Translations under genes and position numbers: made by a program
Source of the DNA: Leptobrachium leishanense
Taxonomy: Eukaryota > Chordata > Amphibia > Anura > Megophryidae
Assembly: GCA_009667805.1 (NCBI GenBank)
Contig: CM019069.1
Span: 53,572,422-53,636,421 of the forward strand
DNA length: 64,000 nt
Direction: 5' to 3'
Part shown: one piece after another, positions 1 through 13,814 of the stretch
Position numbering within the stretch: position 1 is the first letter of the stretch
How the letters are laid out: each line of letters starts with the position of its first letter
The notes under the pieces: model-generated
What the model was told of the DNA's origin: nothing
Database searches by the model: none
What the model saw: the letters and a program-made list of their open reading frames with translations, nothing else

Positions 1-160
1 CAGGTCAGATTTTACAGATCACCTTGGAGAAAAGCAGACTGAATCCTGCAATCACTGAGCAGCAAATCATATCACCAGTGCTGTGCTTCAGATATCTGCA
101 AACCTGGCCTGGTAGCGTGTCCTGAGGACGGGTTTGGGAAGCACTGATGTAAAGAATGGA
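1..160. repeat. Diverged interspersed repeat fragment
   Basis: This stretch closely resembles 20436-20590, with long shared runs such as GCAGACTGAATCCTG and GCAAATCATATCACC and an estimated three quarters or more identity by eye. It lies in a PLEKHA3 intron. The left end is cut by the window edge. The family is not recognised and no coding capacity is seen. Confidence 0.65.
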
Positions 161-345
161 GTTGATCTGCTGAGTTTCAGTGTTGCGTATCTGTGTATTT
201 GGGCTTTCCTTTATTTATTTTTTTTCTTATTACTGTAACATTATTTTATAATTATCAAGTCATTTTTAAGGAAGTAAATCAGTCTGGTGTCAAAATTAAC
301 TATTTGTTATGTTTTTAAACCTATATTCATTTATTTCATGCACAG

Positions 346-389
346 ATGAAAAGATCCATGAGCCACCCTGGATCCTATACGTCAGAAAG
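346..389 (+). CDS. PLEKHA3: PLEKHA3 (FAPP1) internal coding exon
   Basis: The exon translates as MKRSMSHPGSYTSE plus two bases of an Arg codon. From memory, human FAPP1 has MKRSVSHPGSCSSER in its C-terminal region after the PH domain. It is preceded by a TTTCATGCACAG acceptor and followed by a GTGAGT donor. It joins the exon at 3979 through the split codon AG|G. FAPP1 binds PI4P and ARF1 at the trans-Golgi; the PH domain itself lies upstream of the window. This part is the Ser-rich tail, whose function is not shown by the sequence. Confidence 0.88.
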
Positions 390-849
390 GTGAGTAGAAT
401 CTCTAAATTCAGACCTGTCCTAGTGATTGTGTCGCTGTTCTTATGATTGCTTATTATTCACTTGTATCTGATTTGAGTGCACTTTATGTTCATTCCTTGC
501 AGTGCAACACTTTCCCATTACAGGCGGCAAAACAAAATAGTATTTTGTTGAAAGAACCTGTTTGCCGTAAATATGTACCTTTTTTATTTTAGAGGAGCCT
601 GTTTCTTGCCAGGATCTGTGAGCTGGATCAATCCCCGTGTAATCACAAGTGAACCCTGACATGACTAACAGGAATAATGTTGCAAGAACACATCAACATA
701 CGTTTTTATGTATTCAGCCATTTGAATTTCAGAGAGCAGTAGCGAATTATGAAAATTAAAATCAAACAAATCGCCACCTTTCTCAAAGTGAGGATTAAAT
801 TGTTAGCCACATCCCTAACAGCAAATAACACATGTTCTTCAATTATATA

Positions 850-1366
850 CAGTAAAATCTTGGATTGAGAGTAACTTGGTTTGGGAGCGTTTTGCAAGAA
901 GAGCAACAATTTTTTTTTTTAAACTTTGACTTGGTTTACAAGCGATTTCAAAGTACATACGCTTTGTCTGCCGAGCGTCACGTCACAACTGTGGCCATGG
1001 TCACCTTTCCTCCCTGTGTCCGTCGCAGCATTCTGGCAGCTTGACGGGGAGGGCCACACAGTGTAACGTGCGTATAGTGTCGCACATTACACCGGATGTG
1101 CTGAAACCCCCTAACAGATAACAGTGAACCCGTTAGTGATAAACGTCCTGCACAATAACCCTCCTCCTCTCTCTCTCCCACCAGCCACAATTCTTCCCAA
1201 AGGCAGCGTGCAGGTTAATTGTTTTTTTTTTACTTTATAATGTGCAGTATTTTGTATTACTGCAATTATTTTCATATGAATAAATGGTTGTAGAACCAAT
1301 CGTCAGAGTTTCCATTATTTCTTATGGGGAAACTCGCTTTGATATAAGAGCGCTCTGGATTACAAG
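850..1366. mobile_element. Left part of a Tc1/mariner-like non-autonomous element, interrupted by a hAT insertion
   Basis: A TA at 848-849 is followed by CAGTAAAATCTTGGATTGAG, then ACTTGGTTTGGGAGCGTTTTGCAAG. I recognise this as the terminus of a widespread vertebrate DNA transposon family with TA target sites, but the family name is from memory and uncertain. The element continues to 1366, where a hAT element is inserted. After the insertion only the duplicated target and a short stretch near 3782-3800 remain recognisable, so the right end is missing or decayed. No transposase frame is seen. Confidence 0.5.
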
Positions 1367-1725
1367 CATAGGCGTCTCTACGGGGGGCCGGGGGGGGCAA
1401 TTGCCCCCCCCAAGGTTATTCCTTGCCCCCCCCCCATGTGCCCCCTCGAAAAATCAGCATCCAGCTTCCCACGCTTCTTCGGACCGCCGAATCTCCGTCC
1501 CTCTGCATCGCATATGGACAATCTAGGTGGAGAGGGCAGATTCTGGCCTTTCCAATGATACCCAACATGACCATATTCAGTGTGAATTAAAAGTCATAAA
1601 ACATTAAATATAAACGTGCACGTAAACGTAAACATTTTCACAGGGTTGAAATGGCTCAGCAGTGAAGTGGTTAATGTTCAGACTATACATTACATTGTGT
1701 ATTATGTTCGTTTTTGTCTTGGTTT

Positions 1726-2154
1726 AGGCTAGGGTCAAACGAACGCATAATTGGCAGCGACCGTCAAAAAGTGCGTCCGAACGCATTGACGTATCTTTTC
1801 ACGGAATGAGCAAAAACGGTCAGACGACGCGCATTTTCGTGCGTGATTTTTTACGGATCGTCAATAAAACACATTTTGCGTTTGGACGTTATGTAAGCTG
1901 TAAATTAGCAGAGTCTGACATCTCCTAATCACGCGCACATGCCGCTATGCCGCAGCAGCGCACTCTGTACGTCAGTACTAGCAGTTCTGTGTTCTCAGAA
2001 AAATGCTTTCATTTTCCACTTGCGTTGCGCGGCCGGACTTTTGTGCGGCCGTGCTTCGTATATTGGCCGTCATTGCGCGTCATTTGTTGCTACTGCGTCC
2101 GTGATTAAGTGCACCTAAACGCACGTTAAAAATGCGCTAGTCTGACCCCAGCCT
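1726..2154. mobile_element. MITE family A, copy 1 (TA-flanked)
   Basis: The left end AGGCTAGGGTCAAACGAACGC and the right end GTCTGACCCCAGCCT form a terminal inverted repeat. The copy closely matches a second one at 10383-10809 over its full length, including GTGATTAAGTGC and TTGCGTTGCGC. It is about 429 bp, CpG-rich and non-coding. The right flank is TA; the left flank is TT, probably mutated. It is inserted in the hAT element 1367-3781. Confidence 0.75.
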
Positions 2155-2592
2155 TAGTTGTATATTAAGGGTTAATGCAATGGGTAGGTTTCATCCCTCA
2201 CAGTATACATTTTTTTCCCTGGATTTAGGGGTTAATGGGTAGGCTACATACCTCACAATGCACTAATTTCATGTTTTCCCTTGATTAATGGCATTTTAGG
2301 GGTTATTATGGAAGTTAGAATCTAAAAGGTCTATTCATCTTTAGATCCTCTGCTTTTCGTCACATTTCGGGGAATTCATTTTGCTGAAATTATGGTGAAT
2401 TCCCTATTTAGCGAATGTCACTGTAATTTGCTAAAAGTGGAATCGCTGAAGCAGCTATCAGACATTCAGCAAAAACTGCCTAATCACGGCAAATAAAATA
2501 TTGAATTTATGTATCAGGTTAGTACAACAAAAAGGTATCATTGCATCACATTACTCTGGTGTTTTGGAATCTTATTTATATATGCTTATTTA

Positions 2593-3688
2593 GGGCCCTA
2601 TTACCTGGAGTGAGTTAACCCTAGCGTCGGCATGGTTATGCGTTGGCATGGATATGCGTTAGCGCCAGGTTAATTGAGTCTAGCGCCGGACCAACAGATC
2701 GTTTGCCTCCCGCTACAAATGGGAAAAATCACTTAGCGCATTGCTATTAGCGATTTGTACTGCAAGCTTATTGTACTTTCCGCGTCCTTTACTCAACACG
2801 GGGAGCGCTAGAGATCTCGAACGCTTTTGCAGCTAACAGATCATTTAGTGCCAGCGCAAATTTTTTGAGGGGCGCTAATTGCAACATTTTACCTACTGCT
2901 CAACCCTGGTGCTAACTCTGAAAAAACAGGTCCTCGCCCAAAATTAACAGGCAATGTAAAGGAATGCAGCACAGGTGTTCTCTTGGCCCCATACACCATA
3001 GTAATGGATCTGGTCCGCAATGTTGCTGCTGTTGCAGTTGGCACTATTATAAATGTATCCTTTATCCACAAATATCCTAATATATATTGACTAATTCTAA
3101 ACATTTTTATGCTGGGGGTTATTCATAGTATGGAAGCAGTTGATTATTAGGGTGACTGTGCGGACCATGTTTAAAGGGACACGTGAATAAGTCTTGCCCT
3201 GAAACATGTATTATTTATATGCTGCAGCAGGGAAATTATTGTGGCTCATCTGGCCTTCCTTTTGGATCTATTAAATGCATTGTAATGATTCTACATGCTG
3301 TTTGGTGGCACTTATCATGCAATGCCCATCAGCCTTAATATATGTGTGCATCAAAACATGGATGATACGGCCACTGTGGAGGATTTTAATAATGCAGGGC
3401 GTGAGGTTATTCACTGGATGTGTTCATATTCAAGCTTGTGAGGGTGGGGGATAGGTATGGCCCGGCACGCTGCACTTGAAAAAAAAGTTCTATCCTGTAC
3501 ACAACCGCATTAGCACTGGGTCTCAGCCCGGGTCTTAGAGTTTCCCTAGCGTGCGCTATACGACCTTGTTCATGGTCTCCCGCGGACAAGGTGATCTGTT
3601 AGTAGGTCGTCAGGCAGTAAGTTTTAGCGACCCGCGCCAAATTTTTCCTTTAGCGATGGCGTTTTAGCTCACACCAGGTGATGAGCCC
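2593..3688. mobile_element. MITE family B, copy 1 (GGGCCCTATTAC termini)
   Basis: The left end GGGCCCTATTACCTGGAGTG pairs with the right end CACACCAGGTGATGAGCCC. Similar termini occur at 19160, 36089 and 43719, which defines a family. The element is about 1.1 kb with no transposase. The left flank is TA and the right flank TT. It is nested within the hAT element at 1367-3781. Minus-strand open frames at 2889-3104 and 3407-3589 lie inside it and look incidental. Confidence 0.65.
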
Positions 3689-3978
3689 TTGGTTTTATGG
3701 CGAAAATTATTAGTGCCCCCCCAGTTTTGACTGCGGTATCTTATGTGCCCCCCCTAAATATTGTTCCTAGAGTCGCCACTGATTACAAGCAAGTTTGTGT
3801 ATCTTCTACATATATTTCAACACATCTGGTTATATATTTATACAATGGGTATATATGTTATTGCTTGTTTTGAGACACACAAATCTTCTGTAGCAATTCT
3901 CATTGTGCATCGGAAAAACAACTTTCCTGGTTCTCTAGTTACAATTGTTTTTCCTTTTTTTTTTTTTTTTTTTTTTAG

Positions 3979-4088
3979 GGTAAACCATACCTCAAAGGAG
4001 CTGATGCCATCTTCACACAGAGGGTCTCACAGGAGGCGCAGTGCATACTCTGATACAGAAACCTTTAATGATCTAGATGAACTGGACA
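3979..4088 (+). CDS. PLEKHA3: PLEKHA3 (FAPP1) penultimate coding exon
   Basis: A long T tract ending TTTTAG gives the acceptor, and ACTGGACA|GTAAGT the donor. With the first base completing Arg, the exon reads VNHTSKELMPSSHRGS, then HRRRSAYSDTETFNDLDELD and the first base of Arg. Human FAPP1 (from memory) has a matching basic patch followed by TYSDTDS in the same place. Both junction codons are Arg (AG|G upstream, A|GG downstream), which supports the splice sites. The exon encodes a low-complexity tail region. Confidence 0.88.
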
Positions 4089-4797
4089 GTAAGTTTATTT
4101 ACAAGATCTTTTAAAGTCCTAACAGGAGCTTCTCCCACTCCATCTCCCAGTTGTTCCTGGCTGCTGTGACGGCTCTACAAAGTGGAGGTGTAATCTCCTC
4201 CCTGAAGGCTGTCAAACGTCTGCTTGTAATTCAATGTACTTCCATGGGGAAATTCTCAATGAGCTGACATCGAATGGGATGGTCGTCTGTGGGTTCAATC
4301 TACGGAGTCTTAACACTTTATACGGAGTTCTTTGTGTGCATCCTTGGCTAAGCATCCAGCTACTTCCTGTAGCTCAATGCCTGTGCCAGAAGAATAAAGT
4401 AGAGTAATTCTGGGATGGAAATGTGTATTAGCTTTAAATATTTCCCGTAGAGTGTCCTTTTAGTTGACTGAAGGTCCTCCGGGTATTTTTCCAAGATGGG
4501 CAGTGTATTACAGACCTGATCAGGCCTTTTCGGATGTCTCTAATCAGTACTGTATCTGCACCGTCATACCAACTCTTCCAATCTTTGATTATTTGATGTT
4601 CGAAAGCTGTTTAATAAAAAAGTCCTTTTCTGTCGTAGCACAATGTACGTCAGATTGGGAATGTTGCTTATTTATGGTGTATGTTGTTATGCTAATGTAC
4701 CAGATGTATGCTGTAGTGCGGCATTGCTTTGCGGAGTCATTTTGATGATTATTTTGAAATCACTTCCAAAGACGGTAACAGAAGTTCTATATTCCAG

Positions 4798-4925
4798 GGT
4801 CTGTGCTCAGCCCAAGATTTGGGATGAATGGTGATTTGTCTCCAGCAAGTATCCTGGAAGAGAAAAGACGCAAGTCCAAAAAATCATTGGAAACTGGTGA
4901 CTTTCACGTGCCCTTTTCTTCCTGA
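4798..4925 (+). CDS. PLEKHA3: PLEKHA3 (FAPP1) last coding exon and stop
   Basis: The acceptor is TTCTATATTCCAG. After completing Arg, the exon reads SVLSPRFGMNGDLSPASILE, then a basic stretch and ends HVPFSS followed by TGA at 4923-4925. From memory the human protein has NGDLASATIPEESR and ends LPSFSS, so both the internal motif and the C-terminus match. No further coding is expected downstream. The gene converges on TTN, whose stop codon is about 12.9 kb to the right on the other strand. Confidence 0.88.
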
Positions 4926-7900
4926 ACCTACCAAAGGAAGTAATAGGTATTACTTTGCAAACGTCCTGCTATGCAACGGCTGCCGGTATTTGACTCTTGT
5001 GACACGTGTTGGACTCTGTTGATGGATTTCACCGCACTTTATAAAAAATTTATGTAATGGCAATTTTACGTGAATTTTATCTTTGTACAAGTTTTGTTTG
5101 CAAGAGTATTTTCCTAATAATCTTCACGGATTGAATGTGCATTCTTGAACCAATGGCTGTACAAGACATTACATATGCAACGGATTGTGAAGGATTGATT
5201 TGTTCTTTCTTTAATTTACAAAGACTTTAAACGTTTTTGCACAGTGACCGATGGTCTCGACCTCATAATACTGAAGAGTCAGACTCCGTTAGGAAGAGTA
5301 ATCTCCACTATCTGAAACCAAGACGGTGAAATGCGTCGTTAGGGGCAAGTGCCAGGAGAGATGAGGAAAAATTCATAACATGCATCATTATTTGTTTCAA
5401 GCGGATTTTTTTGAGATTTTAAATGTACAGTCGCACTCGATTACCAATTTTATATTATGTTTAATGAAGGAAAATAGGAAATGTCCCGTATGATTTGGTG
5501 ACGGTTCCGTATTGCTTTTGTTGAGTCGTGAAGCAGTTGTAAATATAGAATACAATTGCCTCTGACGTACACCTCGATCTTTCTGCATGGATCCTTTGTA
5601 TGGGATGAAAAATAATTTGCTTTGTTTGCCAGGCTGTGCCTCGCAATCAGTGCAAATTTAAAATAAAAAAAGCAAGTAAATAATGAATGGCTATTACATT
5701 TCATCAGTTTTGCCAATCCGAATATGCCGGAATATATGAAGTGTCAGCTCTTTTTTTAAGAGAAAATTCTTTGTTGTCGTTTTTTTAGGAATTGAGTGTT
5801 TGAAATCGTAGCACCTTTAACGTTTTGCAGTGATGCGTCTGTTGTATTCAGGATTCATAATGGATGTATATTGACACAAAACATTAAGTACAGAAAGCAA
5901 TCCTCTGTCATTCGAATGCAGATTAAAAAGACACAAGTGTCGTGGGGCATGCATTAAAGTCACTTATCCTGATGTAAACTCTTACATATGTAATCTAGCC
6001 CTTGGTGGGGGAGTGGATTTCAGGGACACTATTTCACAGATGACGGTAAATGAAGATGTTGAGTGAGAAAATCTTCGGATTTTACCTTACCGTCTCCAGT
6101 TTACCGTACTTTACATTAACCTCGCGCACCATCGCGCCACTCGAGCTGCAAGCCCCTAATCCGGAATTACTGAAACTTGGAATGCTCCAAAAATTGTTTT
6201 TTTTTTTTTTTTTTTTTTTTGTTCCTTCAGATTTTCTTATTCCTAATAAGAAGTGCCCAACCTGTATGTCTTTTTGAGACCGCACACAAACACTTTGTTA
6301 TACGGGTTTATAGTTGCCTACATAAGAATATTACACACTGTCCTGGCAGCTTGAAAAGCCACACATGTAGAACAACAATGCTGAATTCTTGCAAAAGGCA
6401 CAGGAGCCAGGGTTTTCTTTTTCCAAACGAATGTAGCATTTATTCTTCATTATGATGTGTTATGATGCAAGTACAAAGGAGTTTGCAGTATGTGGCATAT
6501 GTGTTGACTGTGTTATTTAAAATATGAAAGAGAATCACAAAACTGGACATAGTGCATGCTCACCCATAACATATACTCCCCTTTGTTGCTTCTACAGGAA
6601 ATTAAAGGGATATTCAACACACCTGACCACTTTAGCTTTTTAAAGTGGCCAGGGTGTGTGGAGTATCCTTCACCCTACCAGGTGCCCCGACCGCTTTAAA
6701 ATACAGGATGAAGTGGATAGATTCCTCCCCACCCACCCCCAGGACCAGGCAGTTGGGAGGTTTGAACTTACCGGTTGTCGGTCACTAGTTCAGTCACTCA
6801 AGACTTCAACATTCCCAAGCGTGCTGACGTCTCCTCCCTGAGACTGCCCACGAAGCCGACAGTTGTCTGGGAAAAAGTCAATGGATCGGATCTGTGCGAA
6901 CGCTACTTGACTTGCGTACATAGCGTTCGCAAGTCCCATTGCAGTGCACAATTTGCTTCGCTACGCAAGTAGCGCATGGAGCGGCAAATTGCGCAGAAAA
7001 GACTCCGGTACTTCCAGGTTCGGGAGTACCCGAGCAGAGAAGCACGCGACGAGGGACAAAAAGGGAGTAATATCACACAAACTAAGAAAAATAAGTAAAA
7101 AATAATTGGGCAGAGGCTGTCACCAATTATTTAACGGCAATAAAGACTCTATTTCATTAGACTGTTTCGTTAACACAATTGCTGATTCCAGAGTCAAGCA
7201 ATAATGATTGCTTAAGGCTTGGCTATTTGACATTGTGTCTCAAAAGATTGTTACTGCTCCAAAATGAACAGCGACATTCACAAAAAAAATGTAACCTCTC
7301 TCCAGTCCACATTTACTCAATACTTCTTTTTCAAGCAAAGCTAATGTCTTCCTGTGATGCCCAGGGCCAAATAAAGGTCAAATAGTTACTCTGTGTCTGC
7401 TGGCATGGAGACCCCATCTTCTGGTAACAGTTCTTCTGGTAACAGTGGAGTCCTAAAGTCACCTGAGTGAAAGCCACTCTTGAGCTACAGTATAGAATCT
7501 TTCCCCTATGTTTCTTAGGATTTCTTTCCTCTACAATGTACGAGTAAAATGTATGTGGGGTTAAGTGCAATGCGGAGGGGACATGGAAAGGGGTGTCCTT
7601 TAAACCCCTCACCCTCCCAAACGGCTAAAAGTTAAAAAAAAAAAACGCACCGCTGGAAAGGGCATAGTCTACCCTATCCAGCAGTGCCTCTCTTTAACCC
7701 CTTAGGTGCCGGACCGCTATTTGGCACATGATCGCGGTACTCTCCCGGAGATGGCTCACATCTTGGATGTCAGCCAAGCCTCCGGGGCCTCCCACCACCC
7801 ACTGACGTCGTCGCCATAGGCGCGATGACATCAGTTGTGCAGTTTGGGCAAAAAATTAAAGCGGATTTAAAAAGAAAAAAATAATTGTCTGGGTCTTATA

Positions 7901-9160
7901 ATAAACTAGGACGTTTAAACATGATGAGCATAAAATGGTCAAATTGAGCTCAGCAGTAAGGGGTTAAAAAGCAAAAACATGTAAACTTTGGGTATTTCTA
8001 AACTCACGACAAAGTTTCGACACTATTTAGCCGCGGTCTTTTTTGGCGGCTGTAGATTTTGGGGGTGAAGATCGAGTTGTTTTTTTCTTCATAATTTTTT
8101 TTTTTTTATAGTAAATTACCATTATATTCATCATAATGTTTATCTTTAGAAAGTCCATTTAATGGCGAGAAAACCAGTATATAATATGTGTGTGTTCCAC
8201 AAACGATAAAGAGGAAATTAGAGCTAAACCCAAACATCGCAGAAATGTAAAAACAGCAGTGGATACTTTCGGACTGACAATGGTAAAATTGACCGGTCAC
8301 TATGGGGTTAAACACCGGTTTAGTGAATAGTTTTTATTTTAAAAAGTTAGTTTTTTTTTCTTCTTGTTGAGGCGCCGAGCAGCCTGTCATAAAATCTTAG
8401 TGATGTAAGCAGCACATTTTTCATGTACTGATACTTCTATAACAAATTCACATAGTGCCACCACTTGGGCCCATCTCACACTATTTTGTAATCATTCCTC
8501 TGCCATATATCTTGTAAAATGTTTAGACTGTTTTTAATAAAAAAATTAATCTACACTTTCTTAGTCATTTATTCTGTTCCATTGGAGGATGGCATAACCA
8601 AATCTGTAAAATAGATGTATTCTGATGCTGAGCATAATATGAAATGTAGTCTATAAACACCTGCAAGCCTTTGTTATAACTATAGCAACAAATGCCGAAA
8701 TGTGAGTATTTGGGGGTAGTGTAGTGAATAATGCTGGGACAATACATCTTGATTCTCCAGTAAGTGCAGTAGACAACAAAATGAAAGACTAAAATACGAT
8801 TTAAAACGGTACCGCTTGTAAGTTTAAATATTGTTGTTATATTTTGTAAAAAAATAAATATGAAAAACTTTTTTTTTCAAATTGCAGATTTTTTTTTTTT
8901 TTTTAATGTGTGGCAGCCACATAAAACCTATATGAATGCCATTGAACATGTTATATTTGGTTTTAGTTTGTTTGTGCTTTAATTTTTATCGCCATTGGAA
9001 GATGCCAAAAGAAAAAGTGAAATATCATGTATTTGTAAAAGTAAGAATGATTTGTTGTAGAAACTTCATTGTTTTTGTAAGGCTAACGAAACTGAGCCAT
9101 CATAAAACATAACTCCTTTTTTTAATGTTGTAAATGATGAGGTTTGTGGAATAAAAAATA
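4926..9160 (+). other. PLEKHA3: PLEKHA3 3' UTR and downstream DNA
   Basis: No gene is seen here. Candidate polyadenylation signals AATAAA occur at 5662-5667, 8536-8541, 8853-8858 and 9150-9155; which one is used cannot be told. The DNA is AT-rich with several T and A tracts, for example near 6200, 8100 and 8890. A CpG-rich patch at 6890-7060 and a possible MITE start at 6602 suggest repeats within the region. Confidence 0.45.
6602..6670. mobile_element. Possible Kolobok-type MITE terminus
   Basis: TTAA at 6602 is followed by AGGGATATTCAACACACC and a hairpin, CCACTTTAGC...TTTAAAGTGG. Frog Kolobok MITEs, as remembered, start at TTAA with an AGGGACACTC-like end and this ACCACTTTAGC motif. The right end was not found, so the element may be truncated. 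Classification is tentative. Confidence 0.35.
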
Positions 9161-10382
9161 TGTAAAATTGCCTTGTGTATCTTCTATGACTGATTAATAC
9201 CGCTTTCCATCAGAAACAACAAAAGAAATTCCATAAAAGATTTAAAATGTGTTCCAAATAAGCTATCAGAGGAATTTACTAAACTGGGATCTGATGGAGA
9301 ATTGCAAGGACATTTTATATCTACAGCTAAAATAACTGCGTTTCAGCTTTTCTTCATGCCACTGAATCTAGTGATTCATTCTGCATGACTATTTTGTATT
9401 TATTTATAAAGTATTTTACCAGGAAGGATACATTGAGATTTCTCTCGTTTTCTAGTAGGTCCTGGGTTCAAGAACATTAAAATATTACAGTTGTTACAGA
9501 AATACAAAGTAATGCAATGCAAGATATTAAAAAAAAACAACAATACAGATTAACATAAAATAAATATGTAAGTAATATAGTCACAATGTTACATATTTAC
9601 AGGCGCATTCCGTATTGAGGTATGTTAATAGGGAGCTCTTGAGTGACTTTAGACTGGGGGAAGATTTGATGGCGTCTGGGAGGTTATTCCATAACTGCGG
9701 TGCTCTGTAGGAAAATGAGGATCGAGCCACTTTCTTTTTGTATTGTGGTATTGCAAGTAAGGTGCTGGTCCTGGATCGGAGGTTACAGGATGAAGGAACT
9801 GCTAGAGGAAGTAGTCTATTCAGATAGGATGGCATCTTCCCAGAAAAGCTCTTAAACACCAGCTTGGAAAGGTGAAGGGTGGCCAGTTTAGCTCTTTTAA
9901 CATGTCACAATGGTGGGTCATGTAGTTACATTGTAGCACAAAGCGGCAGCATGAGTTATACAATGTGGTAAGTTTCTGAAGGTGTGTTTGCGGGGCTGCT
10001 GCATACACTAAATCTCCGTATTCAATAGCCGGCATAAGCATTTGTTGTACAATTTGCTTTCTTACTATGGGGTTCACCCAGGATTTGTTTCTGTACAGGG
10101 CTCCTAGTTTGGGGCAAATTTTAGATGAGAGTTTTTCGATGTGGGGGCCAAAGGATAGATTTGGGTCTAACCACATACCTAGATATTTGAGAAGTGACTG
10201 TGGTCAGCGTGCCATTTGATTTTGTCCCCACACATACAGTTGTGTTCAAAATTATTCAACCCCCAATGCTGTAAAGGGTTTTAGGGAATTTAGTGTACAT
10301 TTGTAATTGTATTCAGAATGAAATCCTACAAGGACTTTTTAAAGAACCATATGCAACTAAAATGACATCAATTGGTTTTGTA

Positions 10383-10809
10383 AGGCTAGGGTCAGACGAA
10401 CGCATTTTCACGTTGTCTGTGAAAAAGTGCGTTCGAACGAATGGACGCATTTTTTCACGGAGTACGCGATAGCGGTCATACTATGCGCATTTGCGTTCGT
10501 GATTTTGTACGGATCATCAATAAAACACTTTGTGCATCTGGACGTTATGTTGGCCGGACATTAGCAGTGTCTGACGTCTCCCAATCACGCACACATGCCG
10601 CTAGCGGACGCAGCGCACTCTGTACAACCGTACTAGTGGTTTTACGTTCTCGACAAAATGCGTTCGCTTGCCCCTTGCGTTGCGCAGCCGGACTTTTGTG
10701 CGACCGTACTTCGTATATTGGCCGTCATTGCCCGGCATTTGCTGCTACTACGGCCGTGATTAAGTGCGCCTGCACGTGCGTTCGCACTGCCTCAGTCTGA
10801 CCCTAGCCT
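10383..10809. mobile_element. MITE family A, copy 2, nested in the Tc1 element
   Basis: The ends AGGCTAGGGTCAGAC and GTCTGACCCTAGCCT are perfect 15-bp inverted repeats, flanked by TA at 10381-10382 and 10810-10811. The interior matches the copy at 1726-2154. It lies between the outer and inner direct repeats of the left Tc1 arm and so post-dates the Tc1 insertion. A 119-codon open frame at 10441-10800 lies wholly inside and is not credible as a gene. Confidence 0.88.
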
Positions 10810-11016
10810 TATACAGTAGTAAATGTTTCTTTTGTGAATTCTTCATTGACACAATTATTCAACCCCTTAAAGACTACCACTCTGAAGAACAGAGGTTCAT
10901 TCAAGTGTTTTCAATCAGGTATTGAAAACACCTGTGGATGTCATGGAGCAGCAATTAAGCATTATAAGCACCAATTAGGCAGCTTTAAAATGACTGTGAT
11001 ACTCAGCTCCTTCTAG

Positions 11017-12063
<1,047 letters not shown>

Positions 12064-13814
12064 GATTGAATGTCACTTGGGGGTTGAATAAAACTGATAA
12101 TGATGTGAGCACAGAAAATACATTTGTGGTTATTTCATTATAAATGTTGTGTTATATTTGTCTTTCCTACACGTGCCTCTTTGATTTAATTGTAAGCAAG
12201 ATGACTGAATGATCAAAATCAATGTCAAACTGGCCAAAACACTCAATTTCAGTGGGGGTTGAATAATTTTGAACACAACTGTAGATGGTGATTTTGCAAT
12301 TTATGTAGTTTTGGTGCTGTTCCAAAGAGCATCTTTACCGATTTGTCAGTATTTAAGAAAAGTTTGTTGTGTTTGATCCACTTTTCTACCTCTGTGAATT
12401 GTTCTTGCAACACGGCCTCCAGCTGTGGGAGATTTGGTTTGCTGGTATAGATTACGGTGTCGTCTGCGTACATGTGTACAGTTGCGGCTTTGCAAATGTT
12501 AGGCAGATCATTTATGAATATTGTAAATAGCAGGGGGCTGAGTATCGAGCCTTGGGGTACACCGCAAGTGACTGGGAGGGGGAGGGAGGAGCTGCCAGAA
12601 ATGGACACATTGCGACCAATCAGATACATATGATTGAAACCAGGTTAGCGTGTGATCACCAATACCAGAGTCTTTAAGTTTTTTTAACAAGATGCCATGG
12701 TCTACTGTGTCAAAGGCCTTCGCAAAATCAAGGAAGATGGCTCCAGTTAGGTTTCCTTGTTCCATCCCAGCTTGGATATCATTGCAGACTTTTAAAAGGG
12801 CGGTTGTAGTTGAGTGATTTGGACAAAAGCCTGATTGATCTGGGGTTAAGTAGTTCCAATATTGATAATAATCACGTAATTGTGTGTAGATGCATTTTTC
12901 CAAAATTTTTGACATTACAGGGAGCAATGATATCGGACGGTAGTTGGATACCAAAGTACTGTCACCACTTTTATGGATAGGTACCACTCTCGCAGTCTTC
13001 CAGAGTTTGGGTATGTATCCAGTCACCAGTGATTCATTGATTAGGGTTGCGACAGGATCTGCAGTTGCTGGTGCACTGATTTTCAGTAGCATTATTGGTA
13101 TTTGATCAGGTCCAGACTGGTATTTCATTTTTTTGGTTACGGAGAAGTTTAGTAACGACACTGACAGGCACTGGTCTAAAACTGAATTCCTGTCTGATAC
13201 AGGGTCTTTGCACAGTTGGAGGGGCCTGACCTGCGTGCGGCCTTTCTGATTGCATGTCATTTCCTAGCTTAGCAATCAGGGTGGTGGCACATCCAACAAA
13301 ATAATCATTAAAGGCATTTGCTACATCTAGGGGGTGTTGCAGGGTTTGGTTGTTCACTTTGACAGCAGCTGGCTGGGAGTGGACAGGGGGTGCTTGTATG
13401 TTACTTATGGTTTTCCAAAAGTTTCTAGGGTTTGATATGTTATTGTTTAGATATTCATTGAAGTAATGGGCTTTTGCCATTTTTGTTTGTTTTGTGCATG
13501 CGTTCCGGCATTTTAGGTATTCATAGTGATCGTTCATGGAACCAGTAGTCTTGAAATTTGACCACAGTGAATCTCTAAGCTGGTACATTAGTGTAAAATC
13601 AGCTGTAACCCATGGGAGATTTTAGCCTGATTAAGATTCTCTAATGTATTTGCTTTTCACGTTACCCCTTTCCTTTCCTTCTCCATTTCAAAGTATAAAT
13701 AATACTCTTATTCTGACCAAACCATCTCCTCAAGGCTGTCGTTGGCAACCTTTTGCCAGTTCTTTTGTATTCCACCACCTGGGTATTTGGCATAATACTC
13801 TTCTCTTTCACCTC

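Larger units (their letters stand above)
1367..3781. mobile_element. Non-autonomous hAT-superfamily element with 8-bp target duplication
   Basis: The ends read CATAGGCGTCTCTA and TAGAGTCGCCACTG, imperfect inverted repeats of about 14 bp. They are flanked by the direct repeat ATTACAAG at 1359-1366 and 3782-3789. An 8-bp duplication with CA..GGCG termini is typical of hAT. Internal C-rich and G-rich tracts near both ends (1381-1440 and 3714-3756) also pair. No transposase is present. Two other MITEs, at 1726-2154 and 2593-3688, sit inside, so much of the length is later insertion. It lies in the PLEKHA3 intron. Confidence 0.82.

Noticed and set aside
6880..7060. Possible CpG island or promoter near GCGAACGC...GCGTTCGC motifs
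   Set aside because: The CpG-rich motifs are short inverted repeats of the kind seen in the MITEs; no first exon or promoter element is visible.
10441..10800. 119-codon plus-strand open frame
   Set aside because: It lies wholly inside a MITE with clear termini, has biased composition and no recognisable domain, and the homologous copy at 1726-2154 does not keep the frame.
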